Source of the DNA: Vespula vulgaris
Lineage: Eukaryota; Arthropoda; Insecta; Hymenoptera; Vespidae
DNA: 64,000 bases
Direction of reading: 5' to 3'
NCBI RefSeq assembly: GCF_905475345.1
Contig: NC_066608.1
Span: forward strand, 2,827,501-2,891,500
Shown in pieces: positions 33,614 through 48,590 of the stretch. The notes under the pieces were generated by a model, which did no database searches, was not told the origin of the DNA, and saw only the letters and a list, made by a program, of their open reading frames with translations. The translations under genes and the position numbers were made by a program. Every line of letters begins with the position of its first letter. Position 1 is the stretch's first letter.

Positions 33614-35934
33614 CAATAAAATCTAAATATCACATATAGTTAAAAAATTATTGACATTCTAGAAACTTCATTAATTCTCATTTATCTTCAAACAACCTAC
33701 TCGTCAAAGCTTAATCTTTCCAAGCTAACTTGAAAAAACAAAATCGATCGATATAGATGAAAACGATCGCTATTAGAGATATTCGATAGAAATCGATTTG
33801 ATTATATTTTGATTCGTTTTATCGTTACAATAACGACTTACGTATCTTGAACAGCTGTTCTATCCTATATAACGATCTAAAAAAATATCAAGTTCATACG
33901 CATGGACTATTTCTAACTTTAAGAAAATAAAAGGAGAAAAACGAAAGAGTGGTTAGCTAAGCCTTCACTACTCTTCACTAGGCTAACCGGCTGCCCGTGA
34001 ACGTTCGCAAGGGGTTCGCTTGTATTTCAATGTCGTGGCATCCGGTTGGGGCGACGAGTGATGTGGTCTGCTACCCTCGTACATCCGGCCGTCGCCAAAC
34101 ACTGTGCGTGTACCCTCTTGCCCTCCCCTCACCCTCTCACCCTGTTTGCACTGCTTCGACTTTCCTCGCTAACGTTATACTGCACGAACCCTCATTGTCA
34201 TAGGGTGACTAGTTAATGCTGGTCTCTTTCTCTTTCTCTCTCTTTTTTTTTATTCTTTTACACACTCTCTTTCTCTCTTTTTTTTCATTCTTTTACACAC
34301 TTTCTTTCTTTCTCTTTCTCTCTCTTCTTCTTTTATGGTTTCTCTCTTTCTCTTTCTCTTACTCTTTTTAAACGTCCCGCAAACCAGGAATGCTGAGATC
34401 CTCTTGCGTGAAAACGACCTGCTACTCTATCGAACTGAACTATACCTCCTATTCGATACGAAAAGATGATTTAATTTTCATAAATCAACTAAAGAAAATT
34501 CTTTAGATGAAGGATAGTTTGTTTTTTAAAAGTGTTATTATTAAATTATAAGCTAATCGTTGTTAAATGTTACAAAAAAAAGTTAAATATACGTATGATA
34601 TATGATATGTAAGTAATATATATGAAATGTAAATAATTATGTAAAGATGTTATCAAATTTATATTATTTTAATATATACAAATTTATGAAACAAAATTTT
34701 TATGTAAATAAAAATTCTGTAAGAATAATTATAAAACTTTGTTATATAAATGAGAATTACAATGTCGTTAATAGGAAGAGATTTGTTTTTCTAGAGATTT
34801 TATTGATTTTCCTTTTATTTTTTTATTATTTTTTTTATTTTTTTTATTATCTATGGTGTGTCTGAGAAATAATAATTTACTAATAATAGTGGTAACATTT
34901 AAAAAATATGTTTACACATACAGATACCAATATTTCATAAACATCAAAGGTATATACCAAACGAGGTATAATGATTGAATTAATAATATTTCAGTGTAAT
35001 AAACGGTGTAATACAATAAAACACTCTCAATAAACTCAAATATAATCCGAGCGAACGATGTATCGATTAATGTTAAAAATAGTTTACATCGAAATATTTG
35101 TCTATCTCATACCTGTGTTTTCACTTAATTTATTAGACTCAACGATAGTAAAACTTTTTATTTCGATTTCAAGAATATCGGAAAGAAGGAATCATTTTGA
35201 AACTTAGAACTCGAAATTGATGCTCTTAATGTACGCCCGAAATCATTCGAATCTCGTTTAAATGCCACATTATTGTCGGAAATAGAATAATATTTTACTA
35301 GGATGTTAACATCGACGATAAAATATGATTATACCGGTGAAACGATGTATCTGATCGTTTGATGAATACGACATATAATTTTGAATTACAGTAATAATTT
35401 CTATAGAATTGTGCGTAAGAGAGACACGGTACTACTCCTTTATGACATTTCTATGACATTTCTATTAATACGATATTAATGTTGTATGAGATTAAAAGGG
35501 ACATTGTCACTTTGAGTTTGAAATTGTTTAGGTCGATTCATCGATCATAATTGAAAATAAGTTTTTGAATTAAGATGCAGTATGATAATATAGCGACATA
35601 CTTGGCCCTTCGATCACGTTATATCTATAAATTATTGATATACCTTTGCATTGTTTAGGTGTGTCTATAGGACGAGCCCCTCCTCCTCTCCCCCACCCTT
35701 CTCCCCGCCCCGATAACGAGCAAACTTTCGACCACGGCCACTCGAGCAAAGTAATTATGCTCGTATTCCACGTCGAGTTACATTAATTAACGTCGCGGTA
35801 GCAGGACCGTACCCGTAACTCTCGCGAGTTATACGAGGATCCTCGAAAAGGCCCTTTGTAAGGGTGACACGCGTGTTTATATTGATGACGAGTAATGCAG
35901 GACGCATAGTTACAGTGTACCACGATCCACCTAC

Positions 35935-35972
<38 letters not shown>

Positions 35973-36860
35973 GGATATCAAATGCAACCTCATGTTTGTA
36001 TTTTATTATTATGGACTATAAAGTTACTGGAAGTTAACAAACATAGTCACACGTTCTTTTGTCCTCATATTCATTCGAAATTTACCGATAGTAAATAAAC
36101 TTTCTAAAGAATCAAATAATGAATGAAATTAATGTTGTCAAATATTAAGAAGAAAAAAAAAAGAAAAAGAGAGAGAAAAGAAAATTGATCATTCACGGAA
36201 ATTTTTATTCACGGAAAATAATAATATTTCATATGCTATTCGTGATGTATCGAGTTTATTTCGTTAAATATTTGAATAAATAATGTAAGAAAATGATCGA
36301 AGATATAATTCTTCTTCATTTCTATTTAAAAATTTATATATATATATATATATATTATATTTAGGATATGATTTTATCTGTGACCTTATTTGACATCAAG
36401 CCAATTATGATATCGGCGAAATAATTTATCGCAAAATAATTTTAAGATAGTGAATTATATTATTATCGGTAATATATGTATATATGTATCGTCAGTACGA
36501 TAACAGATGATCTAAAGTATAAAAGCTTTATAAATTTTATGTATTTCTTTGACAAAGAGATATTGTTTATCGTATAGGTACATCTTTCATATATCATTTT
36601 ATGTTTTATAACACGTTTGAAAGTTCATTCAATAGGATTTCAAATGATAAGGATCTCGAGTTAGATGTTCGAACGTTCGTTCGAGAAGGTGTTCGAAGAG
36701 TATACTAAGGTCTCTTGGGTCACCTACGAAATCACATTTTACCTCGATACATTCGCCTCTGCGGGAGCAATTTTCTCGAGAGCAAACAAGCCGACCTACT
36801 CGCATGCATTAAACTTTGAACGTTCGCGTAAGAAAGCAGCCCGTTGACCCTACTATATAC

Positions 36861-38190
36861 TAAGTTTAGAAGGTCCTCTGACGATATCAGAAACGAAATG
36901 AAATTTCTATCGATCACGTCTATCGTTATTTCAAATTATTTTCGCAAATATACTCGTATGTATATTTTTCGTTTAATTCGTACGATTTTATAATCAAAAT
37001 TGATTAACTAATAAAATATTTTTAACTATGACGTACGTTTTATCATCAAAATTATATACGACTTTTTATCATATTATGTAATATTCATTTATATAATATT
37101 ATATTATATTTTAATTTCATTATTATGATTATTTATTGACAATCAGCATTGAAAATCTTTATCGTAATTTCTTTTCTTCTTCTTTTTCATAAATTTTGTG
37201 ATTCTGAATTTTTTATAAATAGTTTAGTAGAGAAATATTTTATTAATCTATCGATCATCGTAATAGTTACTGTAAATTTTGTATACATGTACGTCGTTAA
37301 TTCTCTTTCTTTTCTTTTTACAAACCTATATTAAAAAAAAAAAAAAAAATCGAATACTTCTTTATCCTTCCTTTTTGAATGTCTAAAATAAGTTTCGAAA
37401 CTCTTATGATAAAATCACCAACGAAATAACATTTCAATCTTACAGATTTATCGTTTCCAAATTACTTTCGCGAATATACATATATATTCTTAAATTCGAC
37501 GATTTTACAAAGCAATTGATGAACTAATAAAATATTTTTACGTTAAAACGTTGACATGCGTATTATCATCAAAATTGTTATCTATCGAATATCAGCATTT
37601 AAAATCTTCATCGTAAATTTTATTTTTTTTATCCTTTTTGAAAATCTCTATTTTAAATTTCTTCATAATTTAAAAATTACTTTTACAATAAACATTTCTG
37701 TACATTTTAATAATTTTGCAGTTAAAATTAGTAGAGTAATCAATGATCGATAGATCTACTCGATGCTTGGAGTATTTACTAAAAGTCAGTAATAACTCAA
37801 AATCATACATTAAAAATGTCCATCGTTAATTCCCTCTTTTTTGCAAACCTATATTAACAAAAAACACTAAAAAAAACAAATACATTTTTTCCTTTCCTTT
37901 TTAAATATCTATAATAAGTTTCAAAGATTTTTTAATAAAATCATCAACGAAATAAGCTTTCTATTTATGAGACCTATCGTTTTGAAATTATTTTAAACAA
38001 CATCCTTATACATACTGTTAAAATTCGTGATAAACAAGTAAGATATTTCACGAATAAAATATTTCATCTATGAAAAAATTAATGTTTTATCGTTAATCTT
38101 TTGATAGATGAAATATCTTTTTATATAGTGCTTGAAAATCAATATACAAAATCTCTACCATTATTTCTGTTTCTTTCTCTCTTATCCAGA
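36861..38190. repeat. Tandem repeat with about 527-bp period, about 2.5 diverged copies
   Basis: Unit starts (TAAGTTT...ACGAAAT) lie at 36861, 37389 and 37914. Shared blocks include the ATAAAATATTT segment, TTATCATCAAAATT (copies 1 and 2), ATCAGCATT-AAAATCTT and the GTCGTTAATTC / ATCGTTAATTC block. The copies differ by many substitutions and indels. No coding frame is kept across copies, so this looks like an old satellite-like duplication. Confidence 0.65.
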
Positions 38191-38216
38191 AAGTTATTCT
38201 TTGATAAAAGAACACT

Positions 38217-38219
<3 letters not shown>

Positions 38220-38285
<66 letters not shown>
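38220..38285. repeat. (CT)n microsatellite
   Basis: Pure CT tract of about 65 bp, directly after the 527-bp-period repeat. A second CT/CTTT tract lies at about 38742-38816. Confidence 0.9.
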
Positions 38286-38290
<5 letters not shown>

Positions 38291-38740
38291 ATACTTGAAT
38301 TTCGTAGATTTTCTTGCATTTTCATGGGATTATACGATATAGCCGACCATTCGAAATTACCATTGTCGGTCATAATTCTTGTTCGTTCGACCAATAACCG
38401 CGTAGGTACCTTTCGAAGTACCCACAGAAAGGGTCAGGAGAACGAACCCTTTTACCGCTAGGGCATTGTTTCGTGTGGCGCAGTTTATCCGGATGGTACC
38501 ACATGTTATTGTTGTGTACTTTGACCGTTCACTCCTATCTCTCGATATAATAACCAGCGTCGACAATGCTTTAATCCGTCGACTGGAGAAAGGAGGGATG
38601 GGGGTGGGATAAAGTGGAGAGTGGGGAGTGAGGAGGTGACGGGTGGTAGGAGAAAGAGAGAAGGTGCCAAAGAAGGGCCGAGTAGATGGTACAAAAGGAG
38701 CAAGCTATGGAAGTAAGCTGATTAGGAAACCACCCTCTCT

Positions 38741-38812
<72 letters not shown>

Positions 38813-39573
38813 TTCTCGCAGCACGATATCCTCTTTCTAGATCTCGAATATCCGCGTTCCCCATAAAGCCGGTCTCACCGCAGCTACCGTCGACGACAAC
38901 GATGCATCACGGCATTATAAATAACTGTCCGCTATTTCCGCCATGCCGAGAATAAAGTAATTTATAAAGACAGCTGGAACTTCTTGGTAGTAGATACGTT
39001 TTACCAAGGGAGGGAGAGAACGAAAAAGAAAAAAATGAAAAAAAAAAAAATAAATAAATAAATAAAAGCAAAGAAAAAGAAAGAAGATGAAGTAGTAGTA
39101 GTCAACTCGATGCTTTCCTCTATCTCTTTCCTTTCTTCAAAACGGATTCTCGAGCATGATGCGCGATTTTACACCGGCTGCATTTCTAATGCAGAGCTAC
39201 TACTACCTACCTACTCCATCGCCGCGTCAGAAATTACGCGCGGCGAGATTTTCTGCGAGTCCTTGAATCCTTACTACTCCGAGAGAGAAACACTTCAACG
39301 TGGATGAAAAAGGATTAAGCGTTACTTTCTGGACGTTTTGAATGTGCTCAAAGTTTCCTTGTATTTGTGAATATCGATCTAGCATGATACTGAAAATAAG
39401 TGGATTAAATATATGTAATCTTAAAATTTCAACGATTATAAAAATGTATAAGATTATAAATATTTAGTTATGGATAAATCATAATTCTTTTTTTTCTTTT
39501 TTTTTATTTAATTTGTAGACAATTTTAAATCATTTATTGCTAATGGCGGTCAATGATCCGAAGCATTTCTTAT

Positions 39574-39575
<2 letters not shown>

Positions 39576-39615
<40 letters not shown>
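39576..39615. repeat. (TA)n microsatellite
   Basis: About 40 bp of TA dinucleotides followed by a CATA/CATAC-rich stretch to about 39720. Confidence 0.85.
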
Positions 39616-39619
<4 letters not shown>

Positions 39620-40678
39620 AATATCACACACGTTATTTAATGTATACGTACGTAGATATATACATACCATACATACATTCATACATACATACGTATTTAC
39701 ATACGTACATGCATATATGCATACGATCATTCTCTTTTTCCCCATGAAATCTTAGAAAATGACGGATAGGACAAAATCGCGACGAAAGATCAAGGAACAT
39801 CGTTTGCGTTCGAAGTTGAAGAGGTTCGGACCAATCGCGAAGCCATTACACGAGCCCTCACCCTTGCCACAAGGGACGTGCAAACGAGGTACTTACTTCG
39901 AATTCAAACCCGTCGGGAACGTCCAATTTAAAAGTTTCCAGACACTCGAAACGGCCTCGAACTGCAGATACGCCCTCGCCTCGGCCTCGTTCTCACTTCT
40001 CTAACAAATACATCGACGCCGATACGATGGAAGAGCTAACCGATGTATTATAATTTTCCAGAAACGTTCGAACAAAGAGGATATCGATATTAAATACCTT
40101 ATCGATATTTTAATCTCTATGTTTAATTAAGGTATATGAGAAAAACGATCAAAAAATTTATTCAGCTTATATAAATATAATACATATTATATTAAAATAG
40201 GAAGATAGCACCCTTGTTACCCTTTTCTACCCTCCTACCTCTTCTCTATCTCCCTCTTCCCTTCGATCCACTCGTGTAAATCGATTCGTACGAACGAGAA
40301 TAGATGATTCGATTTATCGTTATGATTCGATTAACTATAAGTGAAAGTACGAAAGATTTAGTTTGATAAGTATCGTGTATCGGTCAAGATTATTATATTT
40401 AGTTATATTGTCGTCATTAATAACGAACGATATTGTTTTTTCACAATTTTTAATAATTTATAAAGTACCACATTTTAATATTTAACATACGATATTATGA
40501 ATATTCGATACAAAAAATATCAAATATCGAATAACCAATGATAGTTTAATGTTCTCGTCAGACTCGCATTAATCTTTTTCGTTCGAATTCGTATTATCAT
40601 TCTCACACGTTTGTGAATGCATATTTAAAATGTATTCTCACATATGTAAAGTCGACAGTTATTAAAAATCTACCTCAT

Positions 40679-40721
<43 letters not shown>

Positions 40722-41616
40722 ATCTTTCAGTTCAATGCATAATACATTTTTATCTCTCGTTTTTTTTTTCTCTTTTTTTTTCTAAAGAAATATCGACTAG
40801 GTCGATATCCGTACGATCTGTACGAGAAAATAAGAAATAAGTCGCAAAGTTTTTTTTCTTCTTCTCCATTTTTTTTTTCTTTTTGCTCTATACTGAATGT
40901 GCGTTTAGCTCTGACAGTTATGACCCGACATTTCTCTCCGACACTCGATGTTTCCAACATAAACAGTTAATACGCTCTTTACAAGCAGCTTTAGCGGCAA
41001 TAAAATGTCGCCGTTACGTTCATATTACATATAGTATATATATATATAAAATATATAACACTTGCACACACACACATATATATATATGTACAATATTAAT
41101 GTATTATATAAAAAAGAAATAAAAGAGAAAAACATTAAAGAAGGTTAAAGAAAATAAGAGAAAGGGAAAGGTTGGCTCGACGAAACATTTCGTTCGATCG
41201 TAGACGATCTTACTAAAAGCAACTCATTGTCCAATAATGTTCATATCAAAACTACCAATAGCCTTTCTACAAGTTATAAAATAATACAAGAAAATTCCAG
41301 AAATCGATTGATATTATTTTTCATTGATCCCGTTTAATCCGTATCTCTCGTATCCGTCTAATCCGTAAAGTTCTTTTATTTGAACGGAAAACGATATTAG
41401 AATTAACGAGCATCGATCTCATATTTTTACAAAATACACCATGTAGAAGGATAAATCTAATATTTATACAATGAAAATTGTATTTCACTGACACGTATCG
41501 TCGAGAGAGAATTCGACGTAACTCAAATTCGTTTTATTCGTTTTTACGTTTCGAAGGAAGGTACAGCAAGCGAATAGCGAGTTCGGTAAATCAGTCGAAA
41601 GTTTTCCTCGCGGTTT

Positions 41617-41651
41617 AAAGAAAAGAAAAGAAAAGAAAAGAAAAAAAAAAA
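41617..41651. repeat. (AAAAG)n pentanucleotide repeat
   Basis: Five to six AAAAG units running into poly-A. The complementary type (TTTTC)n occurs at about 42396-42421. Confidence 0.75.
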
Positions 41652-44600
41652 GCAAAGAGAAAGAGGAAAGAGGAAAAAGAGAGTAGTCGGTCTTGTGAGT
41701 TACGTTTCTAACGGAGCTAATTGAGACCAGTTTTCTTTTTTTCTTTTTTTTTTCTTCCCCTCCCCTCCGTAAGAATTCTTAGCAGGATCGTCCTGAGATC
41801 CCTTCGATTCGGAGTAGTTCGTTCAAAGACCGACGTACTTACGTGCGAGGAAATAACACGAGAAATACTCCGAGAGATATTTAACGCCACGTAAATTCAC
41901 GAGGACTGACTAAGGTACGAATGATGTACGACGATTTTTCTGTTTATGTCTTCTTCCTTTTTTTCTTCTTCTTTCACTTTTTTCTCTTACTTTCTTTTTC
42001 CTCCTCCTCTTTCTTCTCCTCCTCCTCCTTCTTCTTCTTCTTCTTCTTCTTCTTCTTCGCCTCCCCCTTCTTTTTCTTTCTCCAATCCCTTTCACCCTTC
42101 CTTTACTTTCTCAGCCACGTCCAGAAGAGAAACGAGCTCGCTCCGTGCAATTATAAAAAGTTGCCGCGTATTTCTTGCCTAATATATATTCGACGTCTCG
42201 GAGAACTCCTCCCCTCTCCACCCTACCCCTCGCCATCCACCCTTAGGCGACCCTCTGAAAGCCATAATGCATCATAATGAACCGTCCTCGGGAGGTCTTT
42301 CTTAAATTCGGAGAAACGTGACCTAAAGTACCGTTCAATGCAGAGAAGCAATCGTTCTTTTCTTTTGATTTTTTCGTTTTTTTCTTTCTTGTTTCTTTTC
42401 TTTTCTTTTCTTTTCTTTTCTTTCGAGTCGAGAAGTACCAATTCGGATTCAGGAAATTATCACGATAAGGAGAAACGAAGTGGTGTTTCTCTTAGATTAA
42501 AGTGTAACCTCGTGCTGGTCGTTATTATATTATCGATTTGATCGGTTACGAGAATGATTTGTTTTGATTATATTTTATTTAAATTCAAGCACACAAGGTA
42601 TTCAAGTTGAAAGCAATTTTTTGACGCGTGTTGGGATACGGAATAGGTGAAGCAATGTTTTACGTATTTCCGTATGTATTTTTATTTATTTTATTTCGAT
42701 TCCATTGCACGCGGGCATATGAGATTTTATAAAAGAAATTTTGTTTTTATTTCTGAAATATCCGACAGGAATATCCAGAATTATAAGTTCAATTAAAATC
42801 ACTCGTTTATTCTCGTTAAAAATTATTTCATTTTTATTACATGAGTTTTGTCAATTATTTCGATTGCTTAAACGAATACATATATAAACTCACATACATA
42901 TACATATATTTACTTTCCGATATAAAAATATCCGAAATAGTTCTTAAACTTAGTTTCTCAAGTATTTACATAATTATCTCAAATAATTCCGTAGATAATC
43001 GTTTCTTACATCTTTCTTTGTATTAAAAAAAGACGAAAAAGTGTCAAACATTTTAATTTTGATACGTCCTTGAATACATATTACTCGCGATACTAATTGG
43101 TTCTCTCTTCTTATATATACGAATCCTAACGATTCACACTTGAATGTGCACTTTGAATACAATTAATTAAATCAGAATATATCGTTACGTTAATGCCAAT
43201 TTTCGTTTAAACGAAATTGCTATTTTAAAATAATACCTACTAATTAATAGACCGTCGATCGTATTTTAATAAAAGTTAACACATTCACGACTCCAAATAA
43301 ATAATTTAACATTTTCTTTTAACTATTTACAATATATACGATATGTACATATATAAAATATATATTTATAATTCCATACGATCTCACACAATCGTGACAT
43401 TTAAATCATGTAAAATAAAAGCAATCTATTCTCGATTATAGATCGTATGTAGAACGTTTGAAATGTCGCTGACCTTTCGAACGAAGTTTTCTTTTCGGTG
43501 GTATGTCAGAAGGGAGGATACGGGGAGGGGATTGGACCACGAACTTTTAATCGTTCTTTCTCGTTTAGGACACGGGATTCATCCGAGAGAAAACTCGGTC
43601 GTGATCGATTAAACCATTCTCGATCCGAAAATAAACGATCCGAATGAAATTTTACGGTACGGAGTTGCGGAACAAATAGTGGAAAGTTATAATCAGTGAG
43701 ACAATGTACGGTGATAATTTCTATGCGATAACGGAAAGCTCGAGAGCAACGAGTATTAATCAAAGTTTAATTCGCTACGAAATTGCCAGAATACGTTATC
43801 AATTATCTCCTCCGTTTAGATGCGAAGTACTCTCACATTGTGTTGGAACTTCCACTCTGGTGCCGTTATTCGATAACGAAGAGATTCGGGCCACGTAAGC
43901 TCGAGCTCTCTTGCAAACGCTCTCTTCGCGTTTGCGGCCACTCGAAACAATCTCGCGACGAGAATATTTCTTCATTTTTTTTTTTTTTTACGTTTTTAAA
44001 ACGACTCAATGAGAAACGATAGAGTAGAATCAATTAGATGAGCGGTGATCGTAGATGCGGATTTTTTTTTTTTGTTTTTTTTTTCAAAGTCCTAACGATT
44101 ACGAGATAATTCGTTTTTTCTTTTCCGAATGATCTATCGTACAAGACACGTTCTCCGATCAATTCCTTTTCTTGTTTAGTTCTCTCTTTTCTTTTTTGTT
44201 CGGTTTACGGCTGTTTAAGAAAATATTTTTTTTGTTTTCAATTTTTTGTATTTCTTTTTGTTTCTTTTTTTTTTTTAATAAGTAAATTTATTCGATAAAT
44301 ATAATCGTTAAAAGCGATATTGTATATATTTTTTAATATTTGTAACATAGTATATAAAGAATATACTATTCAATGTTATATTTTATTTAATCGTTTGAAA
44401 TATACCGTACTTTATTGTCGATCAACCAGTAAAATGTCTCTGAAAAATAAGTTATTTGCTTTAAATATGAAGAAATATAATTATTTGAAAAATGTATTTT
44501 CTCTAAATCATTTTTCTTTTTTTATTTTTATTAGGGTTATCAAAATCTTCGACGTTTACTTAAACGGAATAGAATATTTCATTTTGTCAGCATAATAGCC

Positions 44601-47600
44601 TGTAAAAGGAATTCGGAAATTAATATTTCTATTCAGTTTTAAATGACCTCGAACTTACGTTTGATTTGGGAAAATGTTAATGTTTAAAACTTATCGATAT
44701 CGATTACTCCTACTAGAAATTAATGATAGAAATTAACAAGAGATAAATATCAACACCTTGCTAAACTTCTCCATGACTACTATTATACTATACAGAACCA
44801 TTAACAAGCTTCAGTATGCTCATATGTAACACAGAGTGTTACGAACCGAGGTAGGTGTAAACACACATGAAATATATGTTTCTACGAAGGAACGACTGGA
44901 ATCCGTCATATGACACGCGATATCAATGTACATACGAACCAACATAGTACAACCTGTGTCCACTAGTATCATAAATTCAAGTTTTTCGTGTCAAGAGGGT
45001 AACGCTTGAATATTAGATGCACGGCCATTAGATTCGTGGAGGGTTTAAATTTACCAAGATGATTTAATTATTCATCGTGATTCCAAACGAAAATCCGAAC
45101 GTGGTATTTACTATTTTAAGTTATTTCATACTCGTACACTTTTAAAAATACACGAATGGGTCAAAAGTTTTTAGGCTTGTACTATCGAAAATAATGAAAG
45201 ATAGAAAAGAGAAGAAAAAAAAATCAGTCGCGATAATTAGCTGTGAAACAGAGTAATAGATTTAAAAAAAAAAGAAAAGAAAAACATCCGAGCAACTTTC
45301 TCAAGTTTTTCGAAAAATAATTTTGGAAATTAGAAAAATTATTTTTCAAATATAAAATAATTTCTAGAAGATATATTATCGCCTTATAGTAATATTCGTG
45401 AACGATCCGCCAAATTATTTTTTGATAAAAATGTTTTGTCGCGGATAAATCGTTCGTTTTATTTCTTATTCTTGACTTGTTCAGAAATAATTATTAATAT
45501 CGAAGGAGTTATAGCCTGGAAGACGAAGTACTAGTCTAAAGTAACGAGGGAAAATAGCAGAAGCGACTGTCGGATGCATTATTAATCGGCGTGCCTCGCG
45601 GCGGACGTGAATGTTCGGTAGAAAGAACGAGCGAGACTCTCTAAAACGGATAGAGGATTAAAGAGCAGCTAATATCGCGCTAATTGCTCGTCGAAGAAGC
45701 TCTTCGAGGGAGCTCGTCTCTCAAGGCAAGCCCAAAGAAAACGATTGCCTTAAAGATGGGAAAGAGAGAAAGTTATCAAAAGATTATTTTATAATTTTAA
45801 TTTGAATGTCCATTGAAATCTTTAACGACGTATCTTTGATCGATAATCTTTCGAAAATATTACATCCAACTTTTAATAAATAATAATAAAAAGAAAGTAT
45901 ATATATACATGTGTGTATCAATATTAATTTATTATATTATTTAATACGCGTTTAATGATAAAACAAATTAATCGCCCATATCACCCATAAGTCACCATAA
46001 TTCGTTTAATAAACTTTCTTTTAGAATACAAAAGATATTGGATAATTCATTTTTATATTGGACTACTTCTTTCTTATTACAAAATTTTTTAATTTAATTT
46101 TCCGTAAACCTTTTTCCATAATAAAAATCTTTAAAAGGTTTGACATAGAGTTAGCGAAATTAATTGCTAATCATTGATATTGTTTATTAGTGATCTTATC
46201 ATAAAAAGAAAAAAGAACAGAACAAAATTATATCGTATGTGTATATATATATATATACATGACAAGATTGAAAACTGTAAAAAATTGCTGAAAATTGAAA
46301 GAGTCACAAATTAAAGAGTTAAGGAACAAGAAAATGTTAGATAAATGTAATGATATCACTTATCTCATAGACATATCTGCCGTTCAATAAGAGAAACGAA
46401 TGCGACAGATACGACCGCAATTAGGTAATTATTTAATTACGATCGTAATATCTTCCCTAGGACTGGAAGGGCTGGAAGGGCTTAAGATAGGGGATGGATT
46501 CGGAGCTCGAACCGCGATGCTTATCACTGTCCATCTTCGTTCTTCCGACATGCAAGCGTCTCGAATTCCTCGTCTCGGTTTTCTGTCTCGACTTTTTTAA
46601 CGGAACCCAATTACTCGGCGCTGCTTTTATCCATTTTCTTTCTTCTCGTCTCGTGAAATTTGCACCGACGTCGATTCTTCTTCGCGAAGGTTCGATGTTC
46701 GAACGTATTTCGTTCATTATCATTTCCATTCATTTAAGAAATAGAAATAAAAATCTTTACACCTTTTTATAATATATATATATATATATTATTTATTTGA
46801 AAATCATGTTAATCGTGTTTTCATATTTTATATTTATAAGATATCTTAGAAAAATTTATACCAATTTTTAAAAGTTATACCAATTCTTAATATTACTTCA
46901 ATATTAATTTCGTTCTTTTCAATAAAAATTACATAACATGGATATTCTACCGTAGACGTTCAAAGCAATCGAATTTAATTCTTTTTCTTTTCTCTTTTTT
47001 TATTTTATCTTTTCGTAAAGAATATTGTTTGAAAAAATATATATTTATATATGCAAAGTCATATATATCCGATCTCTTAGAATTAATGAAATTCTATGCG
47101 TTTATAAAAGGATGATATTGTTAAGGTATAAAAAACATTAAACTTATGTTTTTCAATATTGTGTTTATTAAAATGACTTTTATGATATTTGAAAATCTAT
47201 TTAATTGATTGTCTTCAAATTTTATATATAGATATATACCTTTCTAGCATATGTTACAATTAATACGAAATCTTCTTTTTCGAAAAACATTTTTAAAAAA
47301 CAATAGAAAACATATATAGATGATCAGGTCTTACTAGCTATCAAAAAAAAAAGAAAGAATTAATAAAAAATTGTTAAGAAAAAAAATAAAATAAAGAAGT
47401 GAGCGCGTTTTAAAATAGAATAACACGTTAATAAATAATTTGAATTTTGAATTTATAAGAAGTAAAGAATAAGAAGAAATATCGTAGCTCTTCCATGCCG
47501 AAGGACTTGTTTGTTCGAATTTCAGTTAAAACCTTTTTGCCTTTCATTTTCCCCTGTTAGGTCGAACACAGTCCAGCTGCGATATCTTCGTGACGCATCG

Positions 47601-48493
47601 AAGGGGGAGACGTCATCGATTAGGGAAAGCTTGGGTCGAAAACCCGCTTAAGACTAATTATCTTCGACCTTAGAATACTAATGACTCGTGCCTTGCTTCT
47701 AAGAGGAGTAAGGTTTCTTCGGCTATTAATAAAGAATCATCGATTCTGAGCACGTCATCCGTCGCCGTTGATTACGTTGCGTATTATATTAAAAGGGAAA
47801 AAAAGAAATGGGAGCTTTTGGAATACCAACAAGTTCCAACCTTTTTCTTTGCATAACTGTACGTCCTTTCATTTTATCCCATGAGGAGATAAATAAATTC
47901 TATGGGATTGAATATTGAATGTACAATATTTCATAATTTTATATGAATATACGTTTATTTAGAAATAAATAAAAAAATAAACTTTAACAATTATATATGT
48001 TATTATATAACGTGGTTTATAAAATAGTTTTATATAATGTATTTTATATTTTACTTGGTTGATAAGATAATAAGATCAATTATATAATATCTCTGTTGGT
48101 TTTGACGATGATAAAAATCTCAATGAAAGAGATTGTTTGATCCAAAGAGAGAATAATATTCTGATTAAAACAACATTTCCTTCGTGGCCATTTTTCTCTT
48201 TTTCCTTTTTTTTTTTGAGATTTCAAAACCCGGTGTGGAACTATACGAAGTAAGAAAGAACTAAGTTTGGTAAAATTATGACTTCTTTCTAAGAGAACGT
48301 TCTCTTCTAATTTTCTTTTTTTTTTTAAATCATATTTAAATCATAAGTTCTCTTAATCTTTGCAAAGTGGCTTACGAAAATAAAGTTCTGTCATTTATTA
48401 TCAAAAATTATTACATTATTCTTATCCTGTTTGCTTGCATAAGTAATGATGAAAATAAAGTTAAAAGAAGAAAAAGAAAAAGAAAAAAAACAG

Positions 48494-48496
<3 letters not shown>

Positions 48497-48541
<45 letters not shown>

Positions 48542-48559
48542 AAATACACACACACACAC

Positions 48560-48590
<31 letters not shown>
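48497..48590. repeat. (TA)n with (CA)n and a second TA tract
   Basis: TA tract (48497-48536), short CACACA run, then another TA tract to about 48590. Confidence 0.8.

Larger units (their letters stand above)
29640..36860. other. Gene-free stretch right of the G12 cluster
   Basis: AT-rich to about 30300. Islands with GA tracts at 30420-31400, others at 31580-31900, 33000-33200, 33950-34200, 35640-35930 and 36650-36860. The island at 35640-35930 carries ATTA/TAAT-type homeodomain motifs and may be regulatory. No supported exon. Confidence 0.45.
38290..45140. other. Gene-free stretch
   Basis: GC-richer islands at about 38380-38720, 38840-39000, 39100-39330, 39760-40030, 41480-41900, 42100-42320 and 43440-43960, separated by AT-rich DNA and pyrimidine tracts. 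A CTT/CTC-rich stretch is at about 41940-42110. Open frames of 60-118 codons have no recognisable domain. Confidence 0.45.

Noticed and set aside
39759..40004. 81-codon basic open frame
   Set aside because: No recognisable motif and no sign of a surrounding gene structure.
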